Source of the DNA: Vibrio sonorensis
GTDB lineage: Bacteria; Pseudomonadota; Gammaproteobacteria; Enterobacterales; Vibrionaceae
NCBI RefSeq assembly: GCF_001854765.1
Contig: NZ_LJJE01000124.1
Span: 1-64,000, forward strand
DNA length: 64,000 nt
Direction: 5' to 3'
The notes beneath the pieces were generated by a model, which saw only the letters and a program-made list of their open reading frames with translations, was not told the origin of the DNA and searched no databases. Shown in pieces: positions 48,274 to 58,020 of the stretch. Within the stretch, counting starts at the first letter, position 1. Each line of letters opens with the position of its first letter. Position numbers and translations under genes: made by a program.

Positions 48274-49031
48274 TGAGACTCGACATTAAAAATCTAGAAG
48301 TTTCTGTTCGCGAACAGATTTTGGTTAGCGATATCAATCTCACAGTAGAAGCGGGAAAAACTCTGGCTCTTGTCGGTGCCAGTGGTAGTGGTAAATCTGT
48401 CACCTGCTCTTCGATTTTTGATCTGCTTCCAGCAGGTTTAAAAGCCAAAGGTGAAATGTTGCTCAATGGCGAACCAATTGAGGCAAAAGCCCTTCGCGGT
48501 AAGACCGTTAGCTGTATTATGCAAAATCCATCCAGTGCATTTAATCCACTGCAAACCATGCAAAAGCACGGTTTAGAAACCATGTTAGCCAGTGGGAAGG
48601 AGTACAAGCGCGCCGATCTAATTAAGGCAATGGAAGACGCAGGCCTTGAAGAGTGCGATGATTTGCTGGATTACTATCCGTTTCAGATGAGTGGCGGTAT
48701 GCTTCAGCGCATGATGATCGCTCTTGCACTTGTCACTGGCGCCCCCTTCCTAGTCGCAGACGAACCCACTACGGATCTTGATTTAGTGGTGCAATCTCAT
48801 ATTCTCTCGCGTATTGAAGCCATCAGTAAAGAAAGAAACTTGGGCGTGCTTTTAGTTACTCACGACTTTGGCGTTGTGGCACGTCTAGCAGACGAAGTTG
48901 CTGTCATGTCTGAAGGGCGAATTGTTGAGCGCGGTGACGTTCACTCTATCTTTAGCGATCCTCAGCACCCTGTCACTCAATCTTTGCTCGATGCACATCT
49001 GTCACTCTATAAGGAGGCGACTAATGGCTGA
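48273..49031 (+). CDS. nikD: NikD ATPase
   Basis: A 252-residue ABC ATPase that powers metal-chelator import. Walker A is GASGSGKS, the signature is MSGGMLQRM, and Walker B is FLVADEPTTDLD. The C-terminus is short compared with OppD-type subunits (no extended OppD/F tail with cysteines), as in NikD. Its stop overlaps nikE by eight bases. Confidence 0.9.
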   Translation: MRLDIKNLEVSVREQILVSDINLTVEAGKTLALVGASGSGKSVTCSSIFDLLPAGLKAKGEMLLNGEPIEAKALRGKTVSCIMQNPSSAFNPLQTMQKHGLETMLASGKEYKRADLIKAMEDAGLEECDDLLDYYPFQMSGGMLQRMMIALALVTGAPFLVADEPTTDLDLVVQSHILSRIEAISKERNLGVLLVTHDFGVVARLADEVAVMSEGRIVERGDVHSIFSDPQHPVTQSLLDAHLSLYKEATNG

Positions 49032-49848
49032 TTTTATTTCAGTAAACAATTTGCAAATGGTTTATGGCGGCCAAGGCATGTTGCGAAAGCAAAAGCTCAA
49101 GCAAGTTCTTAGCGATATCAACCTGACAATTTCTGAAGGTGAATCCGTCGCTTTAGTAGGCGCAAGCGGCAGTGGTAAAAGTACTCTTTGTCGACTTATG
49201 CTTGGCTTAGAAACGCCAACCAGCGGAGATATCATTTGGCAAGGCAAATCCTTGCGCGATTTTAAAGACGAGGACTGGGTGGATTATCACGGCAACGTGC
49301 AACTGGTGTTTCAAGATGCCATTGCTGCGGTTAACCCAAGGCAGAGCATCCTTCAAATACTCTCCGAACCCCTTCGCTATTTGAGAAAACTTTCAAAGAC
49401 ACAAATTCTCGACGAAGCGACTTTACTACTTAAGCAAGTGGGATTGGATGAAAAGGTGCTCAATCGAAAAGCTGGACAGCTTAGTGGTGGACAACTGCAA
49501 CGTGTCGGTATCGCCAGAGCATTAGCGGCAAAACCTAAGTTAATCGCGCTGGATGAGTCTTTATCAAGCTTAGATCTAGTCTTGCAACAGCAAATGATCG
49601 CCTTGTTGAAATCGATTCAAAAAGAGTCTGGTACTTCCTTCCTACTGGTCACTCATGACTTGAGGTTAGTTGACCTTTTCTGTCAGCGCGTCATCGTACT
49701 CGACAGTGGAAAGATCGTCGAAAATCGTCAAGCAAATGCCAGTGAACCTTGGCAAAGTGAAATGGGTAAAACGTTAAATGCTGCGATTTTACCTGCCAGA
49801 CCCAAGAAACCCGAAGTAAAACAAGAGGCCGAATCTCAGGTCGCTTAA
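49024..49848 (+). CDS. nikE: NikE ATPase
   Basis: A 274-residue ABC ATPase, second of the pair. Walker A is GASGSGKST, the signature is LSGGQLQRVGIARAL and Walker B is LIALDESLSSLD. ATG 49024 has the strong SD AAGGAGG; frame openings further upstream inside nikD are not used. It ends the operon and is followed by a terminator. The last 40 residues are polar and not conserved. Confidence 0.9.
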   Translation: MADFISVNNLQMVYGGQGMLRKQKLKQVLSDINLTISEGESVALVGASGSGKSTLCRLMLGLETPTSGDIIWQGKSLRDFKDEDWVDYHGNVQLVFQDAIAAVNPRQSILQILSEPLRYLRKLSKTQILDEATLLLKQVGLDEKVLNRKAGQLSGGQLQRVGIARALAAKPKLIALDESLSSLDLVLQQQMIALLKSIQKESGTSFLLVTHDLRLVDLFCQRVIVLDSGKIVENRQANASEPWQSEMGKTLNAAILPARPKKPEVKQEAESQVA

Positions 49849-49868
49849 TCTAACAGCGGTATTACTTT

Positions 49869-49923
49869 AAGCCTCTTATATTTCTCTCTCCCCCATAATG
49901 AGGGAATATAGGAGGCTTTTTCA
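49869..49923 (+). terminator. nik operon terminator
   Basis: AAGCCTC-TATATT (49869-49882) pairs with AATATA-GAGGCTT (49905-49918), one mismatch or bulge, then TTTTTC. It lies 20 bases after nikE and between convergent operons. Confidence 0.75.
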
Positions 49924-49925
49924 CG

Positions 49926-50681
49926 TTAAAACCACTTCAGTTTGTCGTGTAAAGAGGTGACATTGCCGACAACAATGAGTGAAGGACTTACGGCGTCTTT
50001 TGCCATAGCCGCCAAATCTTTGAGTGGGCCTGTAAACACTCTCTGCTCTTTACGCGTGCCATTTTCGATAATGGCGCAAGACATGTTTTCATCCAAACCT
50101 GTTTCTAACAGTCTGTCTCGGATATAACCGCTCTGTTTCAAACCCATATAAAAAACCAAAGTGTTGTTTGATTGCGCCAGAGCGCGCCACTCAATTTCAC
50201 GGCCGTCTTTTTGCACGTGTCCTGTAATAAACTGTACACTTTGCGCGTGATCTCTATGCGTCAATGGAATGCCCGCATAAGCGGTTGCGCCTGCTGCAGC
50301 CGTTATACCGGGAACCACTTCAAAACGAATTCCGTTATCGGCAAGTTCTTCAAGCTCTTCCCCTCCTCGACCAAAAATAAACGAATCGCCACCCTTTAAG
50401 CGCACGACATTTTTTCCTTGTTTGGCCTTTTCTACTAAGAGCTGGTTGATTTGGTCTTGGGGAACGCAGTGATAGTCGAGTTTCTTACCAACGTAGATCA
50501 TCTCGGCATCTTTTGCGGCTAAGGCTAGGATTTCTTCAGAAACCAAACGGTCGTAAACCACTACTTCGGCTTGTTGTATCACTCGATGCCCTTTGACAGT
50601 TAATAGGTCAGGGTCGCCGGGGCCAGCCCCTACCAAAGAAACAAAACCGAGCCTATTTTGCGAGAGATCTTGAGTGCTCAT
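49926..50681 (-). CDS. cobA: Uroporphyrinogen-III C-methyltransferase
   Basis: A 251-residue SAM-dependent enzyme (SUMT) that methylates uroporphyrinogen III at C2 and C7 to precorrin-2, the first step to sirohaem or cobalamin. SAM-binding motif [17 protein letters not shown], then [16 protein letters not shown] and [21 protein letters not shown] are all diagnostic. Length shows it lacks the CysG dehydrogenase/chelatase part. Next to nirBDC it should supply sirohaem for nitrite reductase. Confidence 0.96.
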   Translation of the reverse strand: MSTQDLSQNRLGFVSLVGAGPGDPDLLTVKGHRVIQQAEVVVYDRLVSEEILALAAKDAEMIYVGKKLDYHCVPQDQINQLLVEKAKQGKNVVRLKGGDSFIFGRGGEELEELADNGIRFEVVPGITAAAGATAYAGIPLTHRDHAQSVQFITGHVQKDGREIEWRALAQSNNTLVFYMGLKQSGYIRDRLLETGLDENMSCAIIENGTRKEQRVFTGPLKDLAAMAKDAVSPSLIVVGNVTSLHDKLKWF

Positions 50682-50757
50682 AACAACGCCTATGAAGTGT
50701 AAATTAGATATAACGAGTCATTCTTTCTAAAACTGACTTGTTATAGCCAAGAGAAGA

Positions 50758-50779
50758 GCCCCATCGATAGCAATGGGGC
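50758..50779 (-). terminator. Hairpin between nirC and cobA
   Basis: GCCCCAT (50758-50764) pairs with ATGGGGC (50773-50779). On the minus strand it is followed by TCTTCTCTTGG, so it could be a partial terminator reducing cobA relative to nirBDC. Confidence 0.5.
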
Positions 50780-50789
50780 GATAAACTGC

Positions 50790-51635
50790 TTACTTAGATA
50801 ACACAGGCTGCGCGTCAATTTCTTCTTCTACATCAATAGAAGGCGCTGTTTTTACGTGAGTGAGGTATAGAGGAATGCAAGTGAACACCAAACCACCAAC
50901 AATGTTACCCAAAATGGTTGGTACAAGGTTGTAGTTTAAATATGTCGCTAGGCCAAAGTCAGCACCTAAAATCATACCAAGTGGGAACAGGAACATGTTC
51001 ACAACTGTATGTTCAAACACTAGGGCGAAGAAGATAAAGATTGGCAACCACATCGCGGCAACTTTGCCCGATACACTTTTTGAGGTCATATTGCCAATCA
51101 CCGCTAAACACACCATTAAGTTACAGAAAATACCGCGTACGAAACAGGTGATCCATCCATCCATACCAAGGTTTTCAAAGCCGACAGTGCGGGCTGTGGT
51201 CACGGCAATAAACTTGTTTACAACTGCATTGGGTTCGATAGAAAAGTTGTTGGTTAACGAAACTGCTACAAGAAATGCCACAATTAACGAACCGATTAAG
51301 TTACCCAAACCGACAAGTCCCCAACAGCGGAAAATTCGACCCCAAGTAATACCCGGACGGTTTTCAAATTTGGCTAGCGGAGCCAGACCAAAAACACCAG
51401 TTACTAGGTCGTAACCCATTAGGCTTAGAATGACAAAACCAACTGGGAACACCAGTGCGCCCACGATACCGATACCGGTTTGAACGATAGTAGTGATGGC
51501 CACAACAACAGCCAACGAAAGGATGATCCCTGCCATTGTACCGCGCAAAAGCAAATCGCGTGTGCTGGTTTTCGTTTTCGCTTCACCGATGTCAATCATG
51601 GTTTGAACGAACTCTACAGGCTTTAATGCAGACAT
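50790..51635 (-). CDS. nirC: Nitrite transporter NirC
   Basis: Formate-nitrite transporter family, 281 residues, six membrane helices. The pattern FVRGIFCNLMVCLAVIGNMTSKSVSGKVAAMWLPIFIFF includes the conserved pore region, and the NMFLFPLGMILG segment follows. It takes up nitrite for the NirBD reductase encoded upstream. ATG 51635 has TAGGGA upstream; the TTG at 51653 is less likely. It lies 100 bases after nirD. Confidence 0.92.
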   Translation of the reverse strand: MSALKPVEFVQTMIDIGEAKTKTSTRDLLLRGTMAGIILSLAVVVAITTIVQTGIGIVGALVFPVGFVILSLMGYDLVTGVFGLAPLAKFENRPGITWGRIFRCWGLVGLGNLIGSLIVAFLVAVSLTNNFSIEPNAVVNKFIAVTTARTVGFENLGMDGWITCFVRGIFCNLMVCLAVIGNMTSKSVSGKVAAMWLPIFIFFALVFEHTVVNMFLFPLGMILGADFGLATYLNYNLVPTILGNIVGGLVFTCIPLYLTHVKTAPSIDVEEEIDAQPVLSK

Positions 51636-51735
51636 AAATGTGTCCCTATTCAAAAGTGGAAATTAAAAAGTTGAAATCGAATAGTGAAAGGTTCGCTGCC
51701 TATACAGACAGCAAGCCTTTAAGCTATTCAATCTC

Positions 51736-52059
51736 TTACGCTGAGATCTGAACCTCGCCAGAGATCACTCTAGTTTGATACGCCTTGATGCTAAACTGCT
51801 CGTCTTCCAAACAGACACCTGTCTTCAAATTGAATCTTTGCTTTTTGAGCGGGCTTGCTACCCATAACTCATCTTGGTGTTCGACGATCAAGCCTCTCGA
51901 TAACACGTTCGATTGATAGAAGGGGTCCATGTTGCTGATAGCAAATACCGACTCTTCTTTGTTTGGTCGAAAAACCGCTACTTGCTCGCCTTCTAGCAGA
52001 GCACATACGCCAGTACCCGGGATGATGTCGTCGATATTACAGATTGTGTTAAATGTCAT
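51736..52059 (-). CDS. nirD: Nitrite reductase small subunit
   Basis: A 107-residue Rieske-fold subunit (NirD). The sequence ICNIDDIIPGTGVCALLEGEQVAVFR and the C-terminal WVASPLKKQRFNLKTG follow the family. The canonical Cys-X-His Rieske ligands are absent, as normal for E. coli-type NirD, so it has no cluster. It supports NADH-dependent nitrite reduction by NirB in the cytoplasm. It begins 14 bases after nirB. Confidence 0.93.
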   Translation of the reverse strand: MTFNTICNIDDIIPGTGVCALLEGEQVAVFRPNKEESVFAISNMDPFYQSNVLSRGLIVEHQDELWVASPLKKQRFNLKTGVCLEDEQFSIKAYQTRVISGEVQISA

Positions 52060-52073
52060 TGCTCAGTTCCTCT

Positions 52074-54628
52074 CTACACTAACTCAACATGAAGGATGTC
52101 ACCCTTGGCTTCTGGGTGTTTTTCAGAAAACTTCGCCGGACGGTGTTGCGCGCGTTCATTGACGAACTGAACGTTGTCATCGCGCTCATTAGAGTTAATA
52201 AAGTGAGAGAAGCGCTTGTGCTGACTTTCGTCGTTAACCGTCTCAGTCCATTCACATTGGAACTCTTCTACTAACTTAGCAACATCTGCTTCTAGCTGGT
52301 CATTGATTCCAAGCTTGTCTTCGACAATCACTTCTCTTAAGTAGTCCACGCCACCTTCCATGTTTTCCATCCAAACTGACGTGCGTTGCAGTGGCGCAGC
52401 CGTGCGAATGTAGAACATCATAAAGCGGTCGATATATTTGATTAGCGTTTCTTGGTCTAGATCGCTTGCTAGTAAATCGGCATGGCGAGGTTTCATACCA
52501 CCATTACCACATACGTACATATTCCAGCCCGCATCAGTCGCAATAATACCTAAATCTTTGCCCTGAGCTTCTGCACATTCGCGAGTACAACCCGACACAC
52601 CAAACTTCATTTTATGAGGCGTTCGAATGCCTTTGTAACGATTCTCCATCAGGACACCTAGCCCTACCGAATCTTGTACGCCATAGCGACACCAAGTCGA
52701 GCCGACACACGTTTTTGCCATGCGAAGTGCTTTGGCATAGGCCTGACCTGTTTCGTACCCCACTGCGATCAATTTTTTCCAAATCGCGGGTAAATCGTCT
52801 TTTTGCGCACCAAACAAACCGATGCGTTGAGCGCCCGTCACCTTAGTGTATAGCTTGTATTCATCTGCAACTTCAGCAAGTACTTTTAGAGCTTGAGGTG
52901 TGACTTCGCCACCCGGCATTCTAGGAATTACTGAGTAAGTACCGTCTTTTTGAATGTTACCCAAGAAGTTGTCGTTGGTGTCATGCAGCTTAACCAACTG
53001 CGGCTTAAGGATATGCTCACCCCAGCAAGAAGCGAGTATAGAACCGACCAGAGGTTTACACACCTCACAACCATATCCTGAACCATACTTGTCTAGCAGT
53101 TCTTCGAACGTTTTGATCTCTTCAATACGGATCAGGTGGAACAACTCCTGACGGGAGTACGGGAAGTGGTCACACACATCGTTTTTCACTTCAACGCCTG
53201 CTTTTGCAAGCTCTGCATTGAGTACTGATGTCACCAGTGGAATACAACCACCACAACCTGTCCCAGCGCCAGTAACCGCTTTAATATCACCAATAGTGTG
53301 GTGACCTTGCGCAACTGCTTCTGCAATTTTTCCTTTGGTCACATCAAAGCAAGAGCAGACTACTGCACTTTCTGGCAAAGAATCGGCTCCTAACGTTGGT
53401 TTTTCAGCGCCTGCGTGGGCCGGAAGAATCAATGCATCGGGATGTTCAGGTAAATCGATTTCATTCAGCATTAGCTGAAGAAGATCACCATAGTCAGAAG
53501 TATCGCCAACCATCACTGCGCCAAGCAGTTTTTTGTTGTCTTGAGAGACAATTAAGCGTTTGTATACTTCCAGTTCTTGATTTTGATAAACGTAGTTTTT
53601 GCAACCTGGAGTGCGCCCGTTTGCATCGCCAATCGAGCCCACTTTAACGCCGAGCAATTTGAGCTTTGCAGACATGTCCGCGCCTTCAAATTGGCTGTCA
53701 TTACCCAACAAGTGATCGACGCAACGGTTGCCATTTTATAGCCTGGCGCTACCAACCCATAGAAGGTTTCATTCCATGACGCACATTCACCAATCGCGTA
53801 AATGTCTTGGTCTGAAGTTTGGCAGTGATTATTGATCGCAATACCACCGCGAGGGGCAACTTCTAGCTCCATTTGACGAGCCAGTTTGTCTTGTGGGCGA
53901 ATACCAGCAGAGAAAACAATAAAGTCCGTCTCTAGTTCAGTTCCATCTGCGAAACGCATGACATTGCGTGCATTTGTACCCTCTGGTGCAATCTCAAGTG
54001 TGTTTTTACTGGTGTGAACTCGTACACCCATGCTTTCTATTTTTTCGCGGAGTTGATTACCGCCGGCTTGGTCAAGCTGTTCTGCCATTAGTTTTGGTGC
54101 AAACTCAACCACATGAGTTTCCACACCCAGAGCTTTTAGTGCACCTGCCGCTTCTAGGCCTAATAGACCACCACCGATAACCACACCTATTTTGCTCTTC
54201 TTGGCGCTAGCTTCAATCGCTTTGAGGTCTTCAATGGTTCTGTATACAAAGCAGTCTTTGCTTTCTCGGCCCTTAATAGGAGGAACAAAAGGATATGAGC
54301 CAGTCGCCATGATCAGTTTGTCGTATTGAATTTCGCGACCAGAGCTTGAATAAACCGTGTGCTTTTCTCGATTCACATTGATTGCGCGCTCACCAATGAG
54401 CATATTGATGTCATGCTTCTGGTAGAAACCTTCTTTTACTAGTGACAGTTCGTCGGCAGTGTGATGGGAAAAGTAAGAGGAGAGGTGGACGCGGTCGTAG
54501 GCGACTCTTGGTTCTTCACAAAAAACAGTAATCTCATATTGAGAGACATCTGTTTTTTCAACTAGGTCTTCAATGTAACGGTGTCCTACCATACCGTTAC
54601 CAATAACGACCAGCTTCAACTTGCTCAT
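52074..54628 (-). CDS. nirB: NADH-dependent nitrite reductase large subunit (frameshifted)
   Basis: Assimilatory/detoxifying nitrite reductase, about 851 residues. Order: FAD/NAD reductase (VVIGNGMVGHRYIEDL, VIGGGLLGLEAAGAL), two BFD-type 2Fe-2S regions (VCSCFDVTKGKIAEAV, GYGCEVCKPLVGS), then sirohaem/4Fe-4S domain with CVGSTWC and SGCTRECAEA. One G is missing near 53720: the first frame ends soon after VAPGYKMATVA, and adding a base gives VAVDHLLGNDSQFEG, the normal sequence. It is the first gene of nirBDC-cobA, with FNR and NarP-type sites upstream. Confidence 0.92.
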
Positions 54629-54691
54629 AATACTTCCTAAGGGTTAGGTTCTTATCTGAGCCAATTGTTAATTGTGAAAGAAAAAGAGTTT

Positions 54692-54705
54692 ATGATGTAA
54701 ATCAA
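54692..54705 (-). promoter_or_regulatory. FNR site of the nirB promoter
   Basis: ATGATGTAAATCAA fits TTGATnnnnATCAA at 9 of 10 positions. Its centre is 70 bases upstream of the nirB start. Oxygen-limited activation by FNR is expected from E. coli nirB. Confidence 0.7.
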
Positions 54706-54719
54706 TTACAGATATAAAC

Positions 54720-54734
54720 TACCCTAAAGGGGTA
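54720..54734 (-). promoter_or_regulatory. NarL/NarP-type heptamer pair upstream of nirB
   Basis: TACCC (54720-54724) and GGGTA (54730-54734) form an inverted repeat like a 7-2-7 NarL/NarP site (TACYYMT-n2-AKRRGTA) but with one spacer base fewer. Its centre is 28.5 bases upstream of the FNR site, as in E. coli nirB (28 bases). Confidence 0.6.
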
Positions 54735-54995
54735 GATCGCGGGGATATTCGTGTTAAAGTTGAAAATTTGTTACACACTTGGATTAATCATTCTTTAATT
54801 ATTGAAATGTTATTAATCACATCATTAATAACCTGAAAAGTGTGAGAACAAGGCCGCAAAACGATATTTTCCTGTTGTAAGCGAAAGTAGGAACGCATAG
54901 GAAAGCTATGAAGTGTTCTGCGGTGTGGAGTGCAAGTTACCTTCTCATTGGCTATGGGGTTTAGACGGTCTTTCTCACCCAAATGGTTTGGTTCT

Positions 54996-55358
54996 TCACA
55001 AAAAGCCCCAAATAGGCGACAGCAATACAAGTTCTGTTACTACAGCTACAAAGATACCCTCATTGACGACACCTCTATTCCACTCGTAAAAACCTAGAAT
55101 TGCCAAACCTAGCATGACAATAACCATAATCATGGACAAACTGCTTTTTCCATAGCTGTCTTTGATACCTATACCAGAGAGACAGAGTAACCCCATTCCC
55201 AACATAAAAATTGATGTTCTCTTGGCAATAAAGTTAGCCTCAAGTGTGCTTTCTAACCCTACATCGGCCAAGAAAGCGTCTGGAGAGAACAATAACAGTG
55301 AGAACAAATAGGCAAACAGTAGCGCGGTAAGCAAGCACACCCATTTAAACACATTCAT
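54996..55358 (-). CDS. Hypothetical four-helix membrane protein
   Basis: A 120-residue protein with four predicted membrane helices and short loops (KWVCLLTALLFAYLFSLLLF, then a helix with SIFMLGMGLLCLSGIGI, then MIMVIVMLGLAILGFYEW, then VAVVTELVLLSPIWG). No family was recognised. It is the last gene of a putative four-gene operon with TetR, ABC1 kinase and another membrane protein, 26 bases after the previous gene. SD GGAG precedes ATG 55358. Confidence 0.7.
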   Translation of the reverse strand: MNVFKWVCLLTALLFAYLFSLLLFSPDAFLADVGLESTLEANFIAKRTSIFMLGMGLLCLSGIGIKDSYGKSSLSMIMVIVMLGLAILGFYEWNRGVVNEGIFVAVVTELVLLSPIWGFL

Positions 55359-55384
55359 AAACCACTCCTTAGCATGGCGTTAAA

Positions 55385-55768
55385 TCAAACTAGACAACCT
55401 ATTAGCCCCAATACACCAATCGGCATTAGCAATATGGATTGTGGTAAAACAAACCAATGTTTATGAGGGAACAAATATCGGCAAACGGCCACAAAAGTGA
55501 GAGCAGAAAGTACAAACTGGACTGAAATCAAGCCAATAAGCGTTAGATTCAACGGTTCAAAGCCAGCCCATAACAATGCCAATGCGTAGACAAACAGCGT
55601 GATGCTTACCATGTGCCAACAGGCAAACAAAACACCCTTTACACCTTTGTCCATCGACACTTCTAAAAAAGGTTCAACAATTGTTTTTTGCCCTGCAAGC
55701 AAGTGAACAAAAGCGGTAAAAGTACAAAGTAAGCCCGCAACAAACCACCACCCGTTGATTATTGTCAT
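55385..55768 (-). CDS. Hypothetical membrane protein of the ABC1-kinase operon
   Basis: A 127-residue protein with four membrane helices (INGWWFVAGLLCTFTAFVHLLAG opening). A conserved-looking HLLAG and CWHMVSITLFVYAL pattern is present, similar in style to uncharacterised four-helix membrane proteins, but no family can be named. Its ATG overlaps the stop of the ABC1 kinase by four bases (ATGA), which strongly suggests functional coupling to that kinase. Confidence 0.75.
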   Translation of the reverse strand: MTIINGWWFVAGLLCTFTAFVHLLAGQKTIVEPFLEVSMDKGVKGVLFACWHMVSITLFVYALALLWAGFEPLNLTLIGLISVQFVLSALTFVAVCRYLFPHKHWFVLPQSILLMPIGVLGLIGCLV

Positions 55769-57021
55769 AGTTTTTCCTCCAAATTAAACGTCACTTTAGC
55801 CTTTGCCGTCTGACATATTTGCAAATAGCCAAACAGCACTCTTTCAATAAAGAGGATGTTTTGATCTATGCGGAATGGCACTTTTTCTCCGTGGAAAGCT
55901 TTATAGGCCAGCTCCATTCCTTGCACTATGTACTCATCGTGCTCCGAAAAGTCGAAGCCTACTTGCTGCAGCAAGCTCGATTTCCAAGTCACGAACTGGC
56001 TAAACAACTCATCCGTTGTGGTACTCCAATATTCGTTTGATTCAGGAAAATAGAAGTGATTGTAGTAGTGGTGAATTTTTTCTAGGTCTTTATCTCTAAA
56101 CGCCTTGAGCATTGATAGATAACGCTGCTGAGCTTCGGTATTAGCAGGTTGAACACAGCCGAAATCAATCAGTGTCACCTTGTTGTTATCGTCAATGATA
56201 AAGTTGCCTATGTTCGGATCGGCGTGTAAGTGGTAGCCTTGTTTTAGCGACTCTACAAACAAATCGATCAGTGACTGACAAACTTGGTTACGAGCTTGTT
56301 GGGATGGATTGCTTTCTAACCATTTATCTAAGTGTTTTCCCTCGACCAGTTCTGACACCAATACCGTCTTGGAGCTAAGCTCAGGTAACACGCGCTGAAC
56401 ACCAATCTCTGTTAAACCTAACTTATCGAAATATTGGCAAGATTTGATTTCGTGAACGTAATCCACTTCTTCTAGCAAGCGGGATTCAATTTCAGGAAGG
56501 GTATCAGCAATTTCGTATTGCTTAGGAACAACTTTTAGCAGTTGCTTTAGGATGCCAAGATCGCTTTCTATCGTCTGAGCGATGCCCGGGTATTGAATCT
56601 TGACCGCTAGTTCCTCGCCATCTTTACTTATCGCTTTATGCACTTGTCCAAGGCTTGCAGCGGCAAAGGGTTGGCTATCAAAACGGTCAAACACTTTCTC
56701 TGGCTTGTCCCCTAGCTGACTGATGATTATCTTTCTTACCAGCGCTCGATTGATCCCCGGCGCTTGATAACAAGACTTTGCTAGCTGCTTTCTAAAATCC
56801 GGCGGTAGATAGGCGTGCTCGTTGCTCAACATTTGCGCCACTTTCAAACCTGCACCTTTTAATTTGGAGAGCGCTTCAAAGATCAGTTGTCCCATCTCTC
56901 CATCTAACACTTGATTGTGGCGACCGCTCAGTTTCTTTTTTAAGCTTTTCCCGCTCGCTTTAACCAAGGTTTTGGCGATCACACCACTGCGTGCTAGCTT
57001 GGTAACCGGAATATCAGCCAT
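55765..57021 (-). CDS. ABC1/UbiB-family atypical kinase
   Basis: A 418-residue ABC1 kinase-like protein. The family KxGQ motif appears as KVAQ (GAGLKVAQMLSNEHAYLPPDF), with Gly replaced by Ala. The Ala-rich loop AAASLGQVHKA, the catalytic lysine in AVKIQYPG, the catalytic loop HADPNIGNF and LIDFGC follow in order. It is not likely the ubiquinone gene ubiB, since no C-terminal membrane helix is present and the neighbours are not ubiE/ubiJ. It follows TetR after two bases and overlaps the next membrane gene. Confidence 0.88.
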   Translation of the reverse strand: MADIPVTKLARSGVIAKTLVKASGKSLKKKLSGRHNQVLDGEMGQLIFEALSKLKGAGLKVAQMLSNEHAYLPPDFRKQLAKSCYQAPGINRALVRKIIISQLGDKPEKVFDRFDSQPFAAASLGQVHKAISKDGEELAVKIQYPGIAQTIESDLGILKQLLKVVPKQYEIADTLPEIESRLLEEVDYVHEIKSCQYFDKLGLTEIGVQRVLPELSSKTVLVSELVEGKHLDKWLESNPSQQARNQVCQSLIDLFVESLKQGYHLHADPNIGNFIIDDNNKVTLIDFGCVQPANTEAQQRYLSMLKAFRDKDLEKIHHYYNHFYFPESNEYWSTTTDELFSQFVTWKSSLLQQVGFDFSEHDEYIVQGMELAYKAFHGEKVPFRIDQNILFIERVLFGYLQICQTAKAKVTFNLEEKL

Positions 57022-57023
57022 AC

Positions 57024-57737
57024 CTATCTCCTACTGATTTTTCGAACTGAGGTCAGGGCCCTTGTCATATAATCGAAACCTGAGAACATGTGATGGCGGA
57101 ATAAGAAAGTGAGCATATCACCAGCTCGGTTAATCACTCCGCTTTCCATAACAGTTACAATCAAAGCGGTACTTAAATCAATGAGTTGAGTGGTTTGGGT
57201 AAAGTCTTCCGAATCGTCTTTTAACCAGTAGATGACTACGCCCAAGTAGTAGTCCCAAAAAAGTGTTTCAATAAAACCACTTCCTGCTTGTGGCTCGATT
57301 TCATCTTTTTGAACTGCGTGATCTAAATACTCAGAAAACGTATCAATGGTTTTCTGCCTGAACCCCGAAATCGCTTTTGAGCGTAGCGAAGGCGTCATAA
57401 AGGCAATTTCGACGGCTTCTTCAACAAACTCTCTATGCGCAAGTAAGATTGTCAAGTTGGTCTCTAGCAGACATTGTACTTTCTCTTGCAAAGAGAAGTG
57501 CTCAAACTCATCTATCTGTTCGACTTCACTCAACGTTTCATCAAAAACTTGCTCAAAATAACCAACTAAGATTTTGTCTTTATTGGTGAAGTAGTTGTAA
57601 ATGGTTGCATCACCAACTTCCGCGGCTTTGGCAATCATGCGCATGGACACCTTTTGATATCCCTTGTCTGACATTAGCTCTACAGCGGCTTGGATAATTT
57701 TCTTCCGGACTTTTGCCTTTTTATTGGTGATTTTCAT
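57024..57737 (-). CDS. TetR-family regulator
   Basis: A 237-residue TetR regulator. The helix-turn-helix is at the N-terminus: KIIQAAVELMSDKGYQKVSMRMIAKAAEVGDATIYNYFTNKDKI. The C-terminal half is a ligand-binding bundle with no named subtype. It is the first gene of the operon that contains the ABC1 kinase and two membrane proteins, so it is probably the local autoregulator of that operon. ATG 57737 lies in a lysine-rich start. Confidence 0.88.
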   Translation of the reverse strand: MKITNKKAKVRKKIIQAAVELMSDKGYQKVSMRMIAKAAEVGDATIYNYFTNKDKILVGYFEQVFDETLSEVEQIDEFEHFSLQEKVQCLLETNLTILLAHREFVEEAVEIAFMTPSLRSKAISGFRQKTIDTFSEYLDHAVQKDEIEPQAGSGFIETLFWDYYLGVVIYWLKDDSEDFTQTTQLIDLSTALIVTVMESGVINRAGDMLTFLFRHHMFSGFDYMTRALTSVRKISRR

Positions 57738-58020
57738 CTACCTACCCCAAATGTGAAAACACTACAATTATAATTGATCACAAACCGACATAAATCAATA
57801 GCATCTTCACTTTTATCTTAAGATCAATAGACGAGAGTGAGTATTAGACAACGAAAACCACTAGCTGGTACTAGTAACAATACTGATCGTTGCTATCTTG
57901 TATTTCAGTCATATGAAATAAGACTCATTTTCTTGCTGTTAAAAACAGAGCTGTCTAAGCTTTTTAGTTAGATATAAAAGATTAAATACAAAAACTAGTT
58001 GGCTAAAACTCGAAATAGGA

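Noticed and set aside
54788-55030. 80-codon minus-strand ORF upstream of nirB
   Set aside because: It overlaps the end of the four-helix membrane protein, its product is Cys/His/Arg-rich with no pattern, and no SD is seen.
57738-58020. TetR operator palindrome upstream of the TetR gene
   Set aside because: Only short AT-rich partial symmetries (for example ATTATAATT) are present, too common in such DNA to call.
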